64,000 nt of DNA from NCBI RefSeq assembly GCF_001887355.1, contig NZ_MPIN01000006.1:558001-622000 (forward strand), written 5' to 3'. A program made the translations under genes and the position numbers. Numbering within the stretch: position 1 is the first letter of the stretch; every line of letters begins with the position of its first letter. A model generated the notes under the pieces. It worked only from the letters and a program-made list of their open reading frames with translations. It made no database searches and was not told the DNA's origin. The DNA is from Cystobacter ferrugineus. GTDB lineage: Bacteria; Myxococcota; Myxococcia; Myxococcales; Myxococcaceae. Positions 1 to 9,450 of the stretch are shown one piece after another.

Positions 1-384
1 TGGGGCCGCATCCTCAACATCTCCTCGCTGCACGGCGTGGTGGCCTCGCCGTACAAGTCCGCCTACATCTCCGCCAAGCACGGGCTCATGGGGCTGACGA
101 AGACGGTGGCCCTGGAGGCGGCGGACAAGGGCGTGACGGTCAACGCCCTGTGCCCCAGCTACGTGCGCACCCCGCTCGTGGAGAAGCAGATCGCCGATCA
201 GGCCCGCGTCAACAACATGAGCGAGTCGGACGTCATCGAGAAGATCATGCTGGCCCCCGCCGCCGTCAAACGGCTCCTGGAGCCCTCGGAGGTCGCCGCC
301 TACGCGACCTTCCTGTGCTCGGACGCGGCGGGCGGAATCACCGGTGCCGCCCAGATGATGGACTGCGGGTGGACGGCACGATGA
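1..384 (+). CDS. 3-hydroxybutyrate dehydrogenase, C-terminal part (partial at window start)
   Basis: This is the C-terminal half (about 127 residues) of a short-chain dehydrogenase/reductase. The frame is open from base 1, so the N-terminal NAD-binding glycine motif lies outside the window. The catalytic Ser is in NISSLHG and the Tyr-x-x-x-Lys pair in SAYISAKHG. The wording around them ([29 protein letters not shown], and a C-terminal [13 protein letters not shown]) is that of D-beta-hydroxybutyrate dehydrogenase. That enzyme interconverts 3-hydroxybutyrate and acetoacetate in the cytoplasm, in polyhydroxybutyrate and ketone-body metabolism. Its stop overlaps the next start as ATGA, so the two genes are probably co-transcribed. 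Another SDR specificity is possible. Confidence 0.85.
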   Translation, partial: WGRILNISSLHGVVASPYKSAYISAKHGLMGLTKTVALEAADKGVTVNALCPSYVRTPLVEKQIADQARVNNMSESDVIEKIMLAPAAVKRLLEPSEVAAYATFLCSDAAGGITGAAQMMDCGWTAR

Positions 385-1619
385 CGGACTCCAGCATGGG
401 CTTTGGCGTCAACGTGGACCCGGGCGAGGTGGGCCTGGACGCGCGGCGGCTGCGGCGCATCGACACGCACTTCAGCCGCTACGTCGACGACGGACGGCTC
501 GCCGGCTGGCAGGTGATGGTTTCGCGCCGCGGCAAGGTCGCGCACCTGACGTCCCACGGGCTCGCCGACAAGGAGGCGGGCGTCCCGGTGCGCACGGACA
601 CCCTCTGGCGCATCTACTCCATGACGAAGCCCCTCACCTCCGTCGCGGCGATGATGCTCTGGGAGGAAGGCGCCTTCGAGCTGTCCGATCCCGTCAGCCG
701 CTGGCTGCCCGAGTTCTCCGAGCCGCGCGTCTACACCGGAGGCCCCGCGGCCAAACCCGTCACCGTGCCCGCGACGGAGCCCATCCGCGTGTGGCACCTG
801 CTCACCCATACCGCGGGGCTGACGTACGGCTTCCACCGCGTGCACGTCACCGACGAGCTCTACCGGCTCGCGGAAGCCGAGATGGGCAGCGCCGATCTCG
901 CCACGCGCGTGCGCGGGTGGGCGAAGCTGCCGCTCGCGTTCCAGCCCGGGGCCGAGTGGAACTACTCGGTGGCCACGGACGTGCTCGGCCGGTTCGTCGA
1001 AGCCGTCTCCGGCCAGTCGCTCGACACCTTCTTCTCCGAGCGCATCCTCGGGCCGCTGGGAATGACGGACACCGCCTTCTGGTGTCCCGAGGCCCAGCGG
1101 CACCGTCTGGCGGCGCTGTACACCCGTGCGCCCGGAGCCCCGGGGACGGCGCGCATCGACGCGATCGGCCAGGAGGTGATGCGTCCCCCGGTGTGGCTGT
1201 CGGGCGGAGGCGGTCTGGTGTCGACGACCCGCGACTACACGCGCTTCACCTGGATGCTCCTGCGGGGCGGAGAGCTCGACGGCGTGCGCCTGCTGTCCCC
1301 GAGGACCGTGCGCTACATGACCCAGAACCACTTGCCGGGGAAGGCGGACCTCGCCACCTTTGGCCGGCCGCTGTTCGCCGAGACCCGGTTCGATGGGGTC
1401 GGCTTCGGGCTCGGCTTCGCCGTGGTCGACAATCCGGTGGCCTACCGCACGCCCACGAGCGTGGGTGAGTACCACTGGGGCGGCATGGCGAGCACCGCGT
1501 TCTGGGTCGATCCCACCGAGCAGCTCACCGTGGTCCTCATGACCCAGCTCCTGCCCTCCAGCGCCTATCCCCTGCGCTCACAGCTGCGCCAGCTCGTCTA
1601 TCAAGCGCTCGTCGACTGA
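381..1619 (+). CDS. Serine hydrolase, class C beta-lactamase family
   Basis: A 412-residue protein with the class C beta-lactamase / esterase EstB fold. The nucleophile motif SxxK is SMTK (Ser about residue 80), followed by a YSV motif (Tyr about 195, the Tyr-x-Asn position). Near the C-terminus an HWG triad replaces the KTG of true beta-lactamases. This set is usual for esterases and peptidases of the family rather than for antibiotic-hydrolysing enzymes. No signal peptide is visible, so it is probably cytoplasmic. The start at 381 gives a 4-base ATGA overlap with the dehydrogenase gene, which suggests translational coupling. One possible link is hydrolysis of a hydroxyacid ester feeding the dehydrogenase, but the substrate cannot be read from sequence. 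Confidence 0.85.
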   Translation: MTDSSMGFGVNVDPGEVGLDARRLRRIDTHFSRYVDDGRLAGWQVMVSRRGKVAHLTSHGLADKEAGVPVRTDTLWRIYSMTKPLTSVAAMMLWEEGAFELSDPVSRWLPEFSEPRVYTGGPAAKPVTVPATEPIRVWHLLTHTAGLTYGFHRVHVTDELYRLAEAEMGSADLATRVRGWAKLPLAFQPGAEWNYSVATDVLGRFVEAVSGQSLDTFFSERILGPLGMTDTAFWCPEAQRHRLAALYTRAPGAPGTARIDAIGQEVMRPPVWLSGGGGLVSTTRDYTRFTWMLLRGGELDGVRLLSPRTVRYMTQNHLPGKADLATFGRPLFAETRFDGVGFGLGFAVVDNPVAYRTPTSVGEYHWGGMASTAFWVDPTEQLTVVLMTQLLPSSAYPLRSQLRQLVYQALVD

Positions 1620-1659
1620 GCGCGCGGGCTCCGGGGCCCGCGCGCGAGCCCCGGGGCTC
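1620..1659. terminator. Two GC-only hairpins between convergent genes
   Basis: A perfect 10-bp stem (1620-1629 with 1636-1645, loop TCCGGG) is followed directly by a 14-bp palindrome GAGCCCCGGGGCTC (1646-1659). They fill the gap between the rightward hydrolase gene and the leftward DUF1634 gene. There is no T-run, so this is a likely bidirectional intrinsic-type or Rho-assisted terminator by position rather than by consensus. Confidence 0.6.
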
Positions 1660-2104
1660 AGGCGTGGAACCCGGCGCCCACCGCCACCGCGAGCAGACCC
1701 AACACCCCAGCGGCGTAGACGGCATAGCGCCACTCGCCGCGGATGCCGAGCGTGGTGCCCGCCACCACCAGACGCACCACCGGAGTCACCAGCAGCGCGG
1801 ACGCGGCGCCCTTGCGCAGCACGTCGATGGCCACGTGCACGGTCTCGCTGTCCGGCAGGGACTCGAGCGCCAGGGATGTCAGGAAGAGCGCGCCACTGCA
1901 GGTGGCGCCCCCTCGGAGGAGCCGGGAGATCCACCGCTCCCCGGCCTCCGCGCGCACGATGTGCTCCGGGGTGGTGGTTGTGGTGGCAACCGGAGGCACC
2001 GCCGGGTAGGAGCCCGAGACGGCCCGGTGGGGCTCCTCCTGGGGTACCCACCGCGCCACGGGCACGGACACCTTCTTCGTCATCATCTCGCCACGCTCGT
2101 CCAT
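1658..2104 (-). CDS. DUF1634 membrane protein, partner of TSUP exporter
   Basis: A small protein (148 residues from this start) with a polar N-terminal third and about three hydrophobic segments (roughly residues 62-78, 95-118 and 125-145). The WISRLLRGGATCSGALFL block and the pattern that follows fit DUF1634. That family is nearly always encoded next to TauE/SafE-type permeases, as it is here. I chose the ATG at 2104 because GGAGGGG precedes it. An ATG at 2086 would give an exact ATGA overlap with the upstream permease stop and is equally reasonable. The function is unknown; by association it is a membrane subunit or modulator of the exporter. Confidence 0.75.
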   Translation of the reverse strand: MDERGEMMTKKVSVPVARWVPQEEPHRAVSGSYPAVPPVATTTTTPEHIVRAEAGERWISRLLRGGATCSGALFLTSLALESLPDSETVHVAIDVLRKGAASALLVTPVVRLVVAGTTLGIRGEWRYAVYAAGVLGLLAVAVGAGFHA

Positions 2105-2892
2105 ATCCCCTCCACTCCCTTCCACAGCATCTGTGCCGCCACCAGCAGCAGCACACAGGCGAACATCCGGCGCAGCACGGCCGTGGGCAGGCGCGGCATG
2201 AGCCGGCTGCCCACCGAGGCCCCCGCCAGCACCCCCACCACCAGCGGCGCCACCAGCGCGAGGTTCACGTGGCCGCGCCAGGCGTAGGCGGCCACGCTCG
2301 CGGCCCCCGTCACGCCAATCATCAGGTTGCTCGTGGCGCTGGCCACCTTGAAGGGCACGCGCATGCCGTGGTTCATCAGCGGCACCTTGAGCGGACCGCC
2401 GCCCACCCCCAGCAGCGCCGACAGGCCACCGGCCACGAACGAGCCGGAGATGCCCAGCGGATAGTTGGTGGGCTCGTAGTCCCCGAGCCCCTGCTCCACC
2501 GCCGCGCGCGCCAGCAGCATCTGCGCCGACACGTAGAGCGCGAAGAGGCCGAACACCAGGGCGACCCAGGCGGGGGCCACCAGGCTCGCCACCAGCCCGC
2601 CGACGATGGCACCCGTCACCGTGGCCAGCTCCAGCGTCAGCCCCAGGCGGATGTCACTCAACCGCCGCTCCACATAGCTCGCCGACGCGCCACAGGAGCT
2701 GGCCACCACGCACATCAGGCTCGCCGGCACCGCGTCCTCCAGCGGCACCTTGAACCCCAGGACGAGCGCTGGAACCAGGATGACACCTCCTCCGACCCCC
2801 AGGAGTGAACCCATGGTGCCCGCGAACACACCCGCTGCGATCAACAGGAGAAGCGTCATACCCAAAAAGAGGATAGGGGCCCCCTTGACCAT
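2083..2892 (-). CDS. TauE/SafE (TSUP) family sulfite/organosulfonate exporter-like permease
   Basis: A 269-residue hydrophobic protein with about eight membrane segments. It carries the two inverted glycine-rich repeats diagnostic of the TSUP family: GTMGSLLGVGGGVILVP near residue 25 and GGLSALLGVGGGPLKVP near residue 160. Family members move small anions such as sulfite, sulfoacetate or related organosulfur compounds across the inner membrane; which one cannot be told here. The chosen ATG is at 2892; an internal ATG at 2859, just before the first membrane segment, is the alternative. The gene overlaps the downstream DUF1634 gene, so the pair is an operon. The long open frame upstream of 2892 is a shadow of the next gene. 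Confidence 0.85.
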   Translation of the reverse strand: MVKGAPILFLGMTLLLLIAAGVFAGTMGSLLGVGGGVILVPALVLGFKVPLEDAVPASLMCVVASSCGASASYVERRLSDIRLGLTLELATVTGAIVGGLVASLVAPAWVALVFGLFALYVSAQMLLARAAVEQGLGDYEPTNYPLGISGSFVAGGLSALLGVGGGPLKVPLMNHGMRVPFKVASATSNLMIGVTGAASVAAYAWRGHVNLALVAPLVVGVLAGASVGSRLMPRLPTAVLRRMFACVLLLVAAQMLWKGVEGIWTSVAR

Positions 2893-2972
2893 CGGATAGG
2901 AGCATTCCCCCGGGTATTCGTGCTCGATCGGCCGGCTGCCCCCCACCATGGGACAACGCCCGAAGGCCCTCC

Positions 2973-3866
2973 CTAGGCGGCGCGCGCGCCGATGTTTCCT
3001 TCTGGAAACTCGGCCAGGAAGCGCGCGCGAGCACGGGGAGTGAAAATGCCCCGGGCCATGAAGGCCAGCAGCCGCCGCAGCACCACGCGCGACTGCTCCA
3101 CGGCGCGCTCCACCTCGGCGGCGAAGTCGAAGGAGTCGTTGCGGTAGAGCTCCTGGAAGCTCAACTGGGACCAGGCCGGCAGGGCGCGCATGCGGCCCAG
3201 GGGACTGGAGAGGTAGAGCCCGCCCAGGTACAGGCCGCGCACCCACCCGTCCAGCTCGGCCTTGGTGGGTGCCTGTTGCAGCGTCTCCTGGGAGGCGAGC
3301 CGCACCAGCTCGTAGATGCCCCGGCCGATGCCCTTGAGCGGCATGCCCGCGCTCTTGGTGACCTGGAAGCGCGAGCGCAGGCGCGGACTGCCCATGAGGT
3401 CCGCTCCATGCAGCTCGCGCAGGTAGAAGAGCGTCTGGGTCCACTCGATCTGCCGGTGGGCGACCAGCGCATGCTCGCCCCGGCGCCGGTGGCGCAGCAC
3501 CAGCTCGTCCACCCGCGGGTGGAGCGCGCGATCCAGGCACAGGTGGGTGAAGTAGCCGGCCAGGATCGCGAGCCCGGCCTCGGTGCCCACCAGCGCGCCG
3601 GCGGCCACCAGCTCGGCCATCTTCAGGCCCATGGCCACCGGGGCACGCTCGTGGAACAGGCGCGCGAAGGGGGGCCAGTCGCGTCCGGAGAAGTTGGCGG
3701 CGAGCCCTCCGACGAGCCCCTCGCACAGGGGCAGGTCCGGCAGGGCGGCGCCAAAGCGCGCGTAGGCCAGATCCTCGGAGAGCGCGCGGATGAAGTCCTC
3801 GGGCAGCTCGCCGGGGTTGGCGGCCAGCCGCTCGATGGCCGTGAGGTGGAGCAACAACGAAGGCAT
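2973..3866 (-). CDS. Zinc-dependent phospholipase C-like protein
   Basis: A 297-residue, mostly alpha-helical protein. An early histidine (His7, LLLHLTAIE) and the cluster YFTHLCLDRALHPRVDE (His108, Asp112, His116) match the metal-ligand pattern of the zinc-dependent phospholipase C / S1-P1 nuclease-like superfamily (PF00882 type). No signal peptide is obvious, unlike secreted clostridial alpha toxins. Many bacterial homologues are likewise cytoplasmic and uncharacterised. It stands alone on the minus strand, back-to-back with the aminopeptidase gene, with 123 bases between the starts. The family assignment rests on the His/Asp spacing and is moderate; the substrate is unknown. Confidence 0.6.
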   Translation of the reverse strand: MPSLLLHLTAIERLAANPGELPEDFIRALSEDLAYARFGAALPDLPLCEGLVGGLAANFSGRDWPPFARLFHERAPVAMGLKMAELVAAGALVGTEAGLAILAGYFTHLCLDRALHPRVDELVLRHRRRGEHALVAHRQIEWTQTLFYLRELHGADLMGSPRLRSRFQVTKSAGMPLKGIGRGIYELVRLASQETLQQAPTKAELDGWVRGLYLGGLYLSSPLGRMRALPAWSQLSFQELYRNDSFDFAAEVERAVEQSRVVLRRLLAFMARGIFTPRARARFLAEFPEGNIGARAA

Positions 3867-3989
3867 GGGCTGGACCTAGTCAGCCCCACGGGGCAATGCA
3901 ACGCGGGAGTGCGCGAACCCTTCTTGCTTGAAACATTCCGGGCGCTACAGTCCTGCGCCCCTTTCCCTCTTCAGGAGCTGTCCCCCCGC

Positions 3990-5594
3990 ATGAATTTCAG
4001 TTTCTTCTCCGGCGAACTCGCCCGCGCGAGCGGTGAGATGCTCGTGATTCCCCTCTTCGAAGGCGAGACCGGGGAAGGCTCGCCCGGACTGCTCGCCCAG
4101 GCCCATGCGGCGCTGGAGGCGCGGCTGCTGCCGGCCGCCACCCAGGAGGGCTTCAAGGGCAAGAGTGAGCAGACCTTCGTGATGCACACCCTCGGCAAGC
4201 TCGAGGCGGAGCGCGTGCTGCTGCTCGGCCTGGGGGCCCGTGCCCGCTTCACCCCCGAGGTGTTGCGCCTGACGGCGGGCCGCGCCGCGAAGACGGCCCA
4301 GCGGCTCAAGGTGCGCTCGCTGGTGTTCGCGCTGCCCGGCGGGCTGGACGCCTCGGCCACCGTGCGCGCCGCGGTGGAGGGCCTGGAGCTGGGCGCCTAC
4401 CGCTTCGAGACCTACAAGTCCTCGGCCCGCGAGGAGAAGAACGCGCCCCGGCTCACCACGGTGAAGCTGGCGCTCGCCGAGGGGGAGAAGACGAAGGAGC
4501 TCGAGCAGACGGTGGCGCTCGCGCAGCGCGTGGCCGAGGCCACCAACTGGGCGAGGGATCTCATCAACGAGCCGCCCAACGTCATCAACCCCGAGCGGCT
4601 GGCCCGCGCGGCGCAGGAGATGGCGCGCCAGAGCGGCCTCAAGGCGAGCGTGGGGGGGCGCAAGGAGATCGAGCGGTTGAAGATGGGGATGTTCCTCGCG
4701 GTGGCCCGGGGCAGCGTGAACGAGCCCCAGCTCATCCACATCGAGTACACGCCGAAGAACGCCCGGCACGCGAAGCAGGCCCCCGTGGCGCTGGTGGGCA
4801 AGGCCATCACCTTCGACTCCGGCGGCCTGTCGCTCAAGCCCACCGACTCCATGGTGGACATGAAGACGGACATGGCCGGCTCGGCCGCGGTGCTCGGGGC
4901 CATGAAGGTCATCGCCGCGATGAAGCCGCCCTTCCCCGTGCATGCCTTCATCGGCGCGTGCGAGAACATGCCGTCCGGCACCTCCTACCGGCCGAGCGAC
5001 GTGCTCGTGTCGCGCTCGGGCAAGACGGTGGAGGTGACGAACACGGACGCCGAGGGCCGCCTGGTGCTCGGCGACATCATCACCTGGGCCACCGAGCACA
5101 AGCCCGCGGCGCTCATCGATCTGGCCACGCTCACCGGCGCGTGCATGGTGGCGCTCGGCCACTACCTCACGGGCGCGTTCGGCGACCACGACGCGACGGT
5201 GAACGAGGTGCTGGAGTCGGCGCGCGCGGCGGGCGAGGAGATGTGGCGCATGCCGGTGACGGAGCTGCAGAAGGACGCGCTGCGCTCGGAGATCGCCGAC
5301 ATGAAGAACTCGGGCGAGCGCTGGGGCGGCGCAACCAACGCGGCGCTCTTCCTCAAGGAGTTCGTCGGGGACACGCCGTGGGTGCACCTGGACATCGCGG
5401 GCCCCTCCGTCAGCCCCAAGGAGCGCGGCTACAACGGCAAGGGCGCCACGGGCGTGGGTGTGCGCACGCTCGTGGAGTTCGTGCGGCGCCGCGCCGCGCA
5501 GCTCGAGGGCAGCGAGGCCACGGAGGCGGCGAGCGCCCCCACGGCCCCCGCGCCCAAGGCCAGGCCCGCGCGCGGCGGGCGCGCCCGGAGCTGA
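3990..5594 (+). CDS. pepA: Leucyl aminopeptidase (M17 family)
   Basis: A 534-residue cytosolic metallo-exopeptidase that removes N-terminal residues from peptides. The M17 signature NTDAEGRL is at about residue 351. The metal/catalytic segment VGKAITFDSGGLSLKP is near residue 270. The C-terminal catalytic domain ends with WVHLDIAGPS and GATGVGVRTLVEF as usual. A low-complexity Ala/Pro/Arg tail of about 30 residues follows the conserved domain. The ATG at 3990 begins the N-terminal domain and has AGGAG about a dozen bases upstream. It is transcribed alone and converges on the lipoprotein gene after only nine bases. Confidence 0.95.
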   Translation: MNFSFFSGELARASGEMLVIPLFEGETGEGSPGLLAQAHAALEARLLPAATQEGFKGKSEQTFVMHTLGKLEAERVLLLGLGARARFTPEVLRLTAGRAAKTAQRLKVRSLVFALPGGLDASATVRAAVEGLELGAYRFETYKSSAREEKNAPRLTTVKLALAEGEKTKELEQTVALAQRVAEATNWARDLINEPPNVINPERLARAAQEMARQSGLKASVGGRKEIERLKMGMFLAVARGSVNEPQLIHIEYTPKNARHAKQAPVALVGKAITFDSGGLSLKPTDSMVDMKTDMAGSAAVLGAMKVIAAMKPPFPVHAFIGACENMPSGTSYRPSDVLVSRSGKTVEVTNTDAEGRLVLGDIITWATEHKPAALIDLATLTGACMVALGHYLTGAFGDHDATVNEVLESARAAGEEMWRMPVTELQKDALRSEIADMKNSGERWGGATNAALFLKEFVGDTPWVHLDIAGPSVSPKERGYNGKGATGVGVRTLVEFVRRRAAQLEGSEATEAASAPTAPAPKARPARGGRARS

Positions 5595-5603
5595 GTCCCG
5601 GGC

Positions 5604-6209
5604 TCAGAGCTGCTCGGGCACCTCCACGGGCAGCGGGTGGACACTCTCGAAGAGGGTGTTCACCGTCTCGGGGATGTCGTCCGGCGCGGCCGACGGCCAC
5701 GTGGCGAGCATCATGAAGACGTGGCCCGCGCTGCCGTCACGCACCACCACGCGGCCGCGCACGTTGTCGCCCACGGCGAACTGGAAGCCGACGGCGCTGT
5801 CGGACATGGGCAGCGGCTCCGGATCGCTGGTGACGAAGCCGGGCTGGCTGCGCAACCCCAGCGTCAGCCGCTCGGCGAACTGGATGGGCGAGGCCACCGC
5901 GGGCGCCACCTGCAACACCACCTGGGCGCCGCTCGTGCGGTGGCGCAGGACGATGGGAATGGCGAGCCCCTCGGGCGTCTGCTCATCCGTCTCATCCAGG
6001 AGCCAGTCGCCCCCCGGCTGGGTGAGCTCGAAGCCCAGCGTCTGGTCCACGTAGCGCCGGGACTCCGGCGGCGACTCCTGGGAGTACTCCGCCACGGGAC
6101 CCGAGCCCCCCACCGCCTGATCGGACGACGCCCGCACCGCCTGCTTCGCCCCGCTGCACGCCGTGCAGAGCGCGACCAGGCCCCACCCCAACAACCGCCT
6201 TGCGTCCAT
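5604..6209 (-). CDS. Putative lipoprotein of unknown function
   Basis: A 201-residue protein starting with a basic residue pair, a short hydrophobic stretch and a cysteine (WGLVALCTACSG) that could be a lipobox. The -3 Cys makes the match imperfect. A linker rich in Ser/Glu follows, then a single domain (roughly residues 50-195) with YVDQTLGFELTQPGGDW near its start. That opening resembles small periplasmic domains that sense or bind ligands, but I do not recognise the family. The start is supported by GGGGAGA just upstream. It is the last gene of the leftward lpxC-to-pyrF run, 92 bases after pyrF. The role is unknown. Confidence 0.6.
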   Translation of the reverse strand: MDARRLLGWGLVALCTACSGAKQAVRASSDQAVGGSGPVAEYSQESPPESRRYVDQTLGFELTQPGGDWLLDETDEQTPEGLAIPIVLRHRTSGAQVVLQVAPAVASPIQFAERLTLGLRSQPGFVTSDPEPLPMSDSAVGFQFAVGDNVRGRVVVRDGSAGHVFMMLATWPSAAPDDIPETVNTLFESVHPLPVEVPEQL

Positions 6210-6301
6210 GTGTTCTCCCCTGGCCGGATGGCCCGGGACACAACCTGGGGATGGGGGACGGAAGCGGCCAGGGGTATGGAAGGGTGAGCCGCCGCGCGAT
6301 G

Positions 6302-7027
6302 TCAGGCGGAGGAAACTTCCTCGGCGATGGCGCGCGCGGCCGCCAGCGGCTCGGGGGCGGTGTGGATGGGGCGGCCCACCACGAGCAGATCCGCCCCGGC
6401 GCGCATGGCGAAGGCGGGCGTCTCCGCGCGGCTCTGATCCCCCGCCGCCGCGCCCGCGGGGCGGATGCCGGGGGTACACAGGAAGGGCGTGGGCCCGAGC
6501 TCACGGCGGAAGGCGGCGGCCTCGCGGGGCGAGCAGACGAGACCGTCCACGCCCGCGCCCACGGCCAGCCGCGCCAGCCGCAGCGCCGCCTCCTCGGGCG
6601 TGCCGGGCAGACCCACCGCCGCCACCTCCGCGGCGGACAGCGAGGTGAGCACCGTCACCGCGAGCACCCGGGGCGCCGCGTGCCCCTTGGCACGAGCCCC
6701 CTCGCGCGCGCCCTTCACCGCGGCGCGCAGCATGCTCTCGCCTCCAGCCGCGTGCACGGTGAGCAGCGACACGCCGAGCGCTCCGGCTCGCGCGGCCGCC
6801 AGCTCCACGGTGTTGGGGATGTCGTGCAGCTTCAGGTCGAGGAAGATGCGCGCGCCCAGGCGCTGGAAGGCGGCCACGGCCGGGGGCCCATGCTCCACGA
6901 AGAGCGACAGGCCCACCTTGGCGTAGCCCACGTGGGGCGCCACGCGCTCATAGAGGCGCAGGCCCTCTTCCAGGGGGAGATCCGCGGCGAGCGCGATCCG
7001 CTCCCGCGCGGGGGACACCTCCGTCAT
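6302..7027 (-). CDS. pyrF: Orotidine 5'-phosphate decarboxylase
   Basis: A 241-residue TIM-barrel enzyme that decarboxylates OMP to UMP, the last step of de novo pyrimidine synthesis, in the cytoplasm. The catalytic Asp-x-Lys-x-x-Asp motif is present as [11 protein letters not shown] (about residues 61-71). The phosphate-binding region [19 protein letters not shown] and the terminal [12 protein letters not shown] are also as in bacterial PyrF. The first bases overlap the stop of the upstream DUF4388 gene as ATGA, which indicates translational coupling. It is unusual to find pyrF tied to a DUF4388 gene rather than to other pyr genes. Confidence 0.95.
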   Translation of the reverse strand: MTEVSPARERIALAADLPLEEGLRLYERVAPHVGYAKVGLSLFVEHGPPAVAAFQRLGARIFLDLKLHDIPNTVELAAARAGALGVSLLTVHAAGGESMLRAAVKGAREGARAKGHAAPRVLAVTVLTSLSAAEVAAVGLPGTPEEAALRLARLAVGAGVDGLVCSPREAAAFRRELGPTPFLCTPGIRPAGAAAGDQSRAETPAFAMRAGADLLVVGRPIHTAPEPLAAARAIAEEVSSA

Positions 7028-8307
7028 GACAACCCCTCTTGCAGGTCGCGGTAGCCGCGATAGAGCCGCTCGGACATCTCGCCGGGCAGCACGTTGCGCG
7101 CGGAGAAGAGCGCGTAGGACACGAAGGCATCGAGCGCCTCCAGCGTCATGGCGCGCGCGAGCGCCTCGCCGCCACTGGAGACGTTCTGCCGGATGCGCTC
7201 CACGTCCAGCCGGCCATCGGGTCCGAGCGTCACGCCCTCATAGGCCGCCTCCAGACCGGGCTGGGGCGACTCGAGGAAGCCGCGCAGCAGGTCCGGGTTG
7301 GCGCCCGCGAGGCGGATGGCGGTGTGGATCTGCGCGAGCAGCGAGTTGAAGCGCTCCTCGGGACTCATGGGGGCCACCACGGGCGGGGGAATCGCCGCGA
7401 AGGTGCCCGAGGCCCGCCGGGGAACGGGCGCCACGGGCGCCACGGCCGGCACGGTCGTCTTGAGCTGGATGACGAGCGCGCCATCGCGCATGCGCTCCTC
7501 CACCCAGGTGAGGAAGGAAAAGAGGCTGCCCTCCCAGAAGGAGCGCAGCGCGCCCAGCGAGGTGCCCGGGGCCGCCCGGGCGAAGAGGGCCTCCTCGCCG
7601 GGGGGAGGCGCCTCGGCGCCGGTGGTGACCATCAGATCATCCGGGAAGCGCCGGCGCAGCCGCGCCACCGCCTCGCCCCGCTTGAGACCCTGGATGACCA
7701 GATCCCTCGTGCGCTCCTGGAGCTTCACCTGATCTCCCGGAGGCGGCTGGCGCCCCTCGAGGAAGAGGAAGCTGCCCTCGGCCATCTCGAAGAGGTTGAG
7801 CATCACCTCGCGCACCAGGTACGTCATGGCGCTGTAGAGGTTGGCCTCGGACAGGAAGCCCTCGCGGGTGAGCACCGCGCCGATGCGCTGGGAGGGCGTC
7901 ACCTTGCCGAGCGCGATGTGGAGCTGCTCGGGCGTGACGAGCCCCAGCTGCACCACCACGGAGCCCAGCCGCTCGTGGTGCACGCTGGAGACGGCGAAGG
8001 TGGGCTGACCATCCCGGAAGGTGACGGTGCGCTGCACCGGACCGTTCTGGAGGATGAGCTGGCCGCTGCGGATGCCGGAGACGACGTGGCCGAGCACCTC
8101 CTCCACGGACAGCGAGCTGAGGCTGCCGGCGAAGAAGCCGCCCAGGGCGGCGGGCTCGCGCAACAGCACCACTCCCTCGGACGAGTGGAAATGCGCCACG
8201 AGGGGTTGGCCCGGCGTGAGGCTGGCGGCGAGCGGGCGCTCCAACTCGAGCACCGCCGGCTCACCGCCCTGCCCTGGACGAAGCGAGGCCTTGGGACGAG
8301 CCGCCAC
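7024..8307 (-). CDS. DUF4388 domain-containing protein
   Basis: A 427-residue cytoplasmic protein. Residues about 60-200 carry the DUF4388 pattern: [20 protein letters not shown], then [21 protein letters not shown], then a helical part with [16 protein letters not shown]. Such domains are abundant in myxobacteria and often sit in signalling or gliding-related proteins. The middle is a Pro-rich linker (about 275-300). The C-terminal helical region has [21 protein letters not shown] and shows no known domain to me. It starts ten bases after the DsbA-like gene and overlaps pyrF, so it belongs to the lpxC-DsbA-DUF4388-pyrF run. The function is unknown. Confidence 0.7.
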   Translation of the reverse strand: MAARPKASLRPGQGGEPAVLELERPLAASLTPGQPLVAHFHSSEGVVLLREPAALGGFFAGSLSSLSVEEVLGHVVSGIRSGQLILQNGPVQRTVTFRDGQPTFAVSSVHHERLGSVVVQLGLVTPEQLHIALGKVTPSQRIGAVLTREGFLSEANLYSAMTYLVREVMLNLFEMAEGSFLFLEGRQPPPGDQVKLQERTRDLVIQGLKRGEAVARLRRRFPDDLMVTTGAEAPPPGEEALFARAAPGTSLGALRSFWEGSLFSFLTWVEERMRDGALVIQLKTTVPAVAPVAPVPRRASGTFAAIPPPVVAPMSPEERFNSLLAQIHTAIRLAGANPDLLRGFLESPQPGLEAAYEGVTLGPDGRLDVERIRQNVSSGGEALARAMTLEALDAFVSYALFSARNVLPGEMSERLYRGYRDLQEGLS

Positions 8308-8316
8308 GCGGACTCC

Positions 8317-9402
8317 CTACTGCTTGGCCTTCAGCTCGTTGTCGATGACGCTCTTGAACTCGTCGAACGGCTGGGCGCCGGACAGCAGGATGCCGTTGAT
8401 GAAGAACGCCGGGGTGCCCGTGACGCCCACCTTCGAACCCGCCTCCTGATCGGCCTTCACCACGGCGGCCTTCTCACCCGAGTCCAGGCACTGGTCGAAC
8501 TTCGCCGTGTCCAGGCCCACCGTCTTGGCGTGAGCCTTGAGGTCCTCCACCTTGAGCGCCTGCTGATTGGCGAACAGGGCGTCGTGGTACTCCCAGAACT
8601 TGTTCTGATCCTGGGCGCACAGCGAGGCCTCGGCGGCCTTGGGGGCCTCCTTGTGGAAATCCAGGGGGAACTGGCGGAACACCAGCTTCACCTTGTCCGG
8701 GTAGGCCTTGAGCACCTCGTCCACCGTCTTCACGGCGCGGCTGCAGAAGGGGCACTGGAAGTCGCTGAACTCCACGATGGTGATGGGCGCGTTGTCCGGG
8801 CCGCGCGCGGGGCCGGTGGCCGCCACTTCCTTGCGCTCGGCGGGCGGGCGCGGGGGCTCGGGCAGGGTGATCTGCACGTTGGCGTTCTTCTTGAGCTCGG
8901 CGAAGTACTCGCGCGCGCGCTCCTGCTTCTTCGAGCCGGTGAGGAAGTCGACGATCTGCGGCTTGACCTGCTCATAGGTGGTGCCCGGGGGCAGCCGCTC
9001 CTTGGCCTCGTCGTACAGCTTCTTGATCTCCTCCTCGGGCGGCTGGGGAATCTTGTCGTCCACCTCGGCCTTGACCAGCTGCTCCTCGGTGAGGTTGCGC
9101 TTGGCGGCCTCGGCCTTCACGAGCTTCTCCACCACGAAGCCGTCCAGGCCCTGCTTGCGCGTCTGGAACTTCTGCTTCTCCAGGTTGGCCAGCGGCTCCT
9201 TGATGCGCTCGTTGAGCTCACCGAAGGTGATCTTCTGACCGTCACCGAAGGTGGCCACGACGGTGTCGGGAGCGGGCTCCGTGGCGGAGGCGGAGGTGGT
9301 GGGAGCACCGGCGGTCGCCGGGGCCTTCTCCTTGTTGCAGCCGGAGAACAGGGAGGCCGCCAGCAGACCGGCCAGGAGAGTGGAAGTCGAGCGCATGAGC
9401 AT
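8317..9402 (-). CDS. DsbA-family thiol-disulfide oxidoreductase, lipoprotein
   Basis: A 361-residue periplasmic lipoprotein. The signal ends in a lipobox with Cys near residue 22 (ASLFSGCNKE), followed by an Ala/Thr/Pro linker. Residues about 50-165 are charged and helical, and they resemble the peptidyl-prolyl isomerase-associated N-terminal helices of SurA-like proteins. Residues about 190-360 form the thioredoxin-fold domain with active site CPFC in FSDFQCPFCSRAV and cis-proline loop VGVTGTPAFFINGILLSG. It probably forms or rearranges disulfides in envelope proteins. The ATG at 9402 is used; a second ATG lies two codons in. It follows lpxC by 48 bases, an envelope-biogenesis context. Confidence 0.85.
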   Translation of the reverse strand: MLMRSTSTLLAGLLAASLFSGCNKEKAPATAGAPTTSASATEPAPDTVVATFGDGQKITFGELNERIKEPLANLEKQKFQTRKQGLDGFVVEKLVKAEAAKRNLTEEQLVKAEVDDKIPQPPEEEIKKLYDEAKERLPPGTTYEQVKPQIVDFLTGSKKQERAREYFAELKKNANVQITLPEPPRPPAERKEVAATGPARGPDNAPITIVEFSDFQCPFCSRAVKTVDEVLKAYPDKVKLVFRQFPLDFHKEAPKAAEASLCAQDQNKFWEYHDALFANQQALKVEDLKAHAKTVGLDTAKFDQCLDSGEKAAVVKADQEAGSKVGVTGTPAFFINGILLSGAQPFDEFKSVIDNELKAKQ

Positions 9403-9450
9403 GGGATGGGGTCCTTAGTCGAGAAAACCCCGAAGCCGCAAAGAAATTTC

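Noticed and set aside
3945-5387. A 480-residue minus-strand frame opposite pepA
   Set aside because: It is His/Arg/Gly-rich with no motif. The leucyl aminopeptidase on the plus strand has the full M17 signature.
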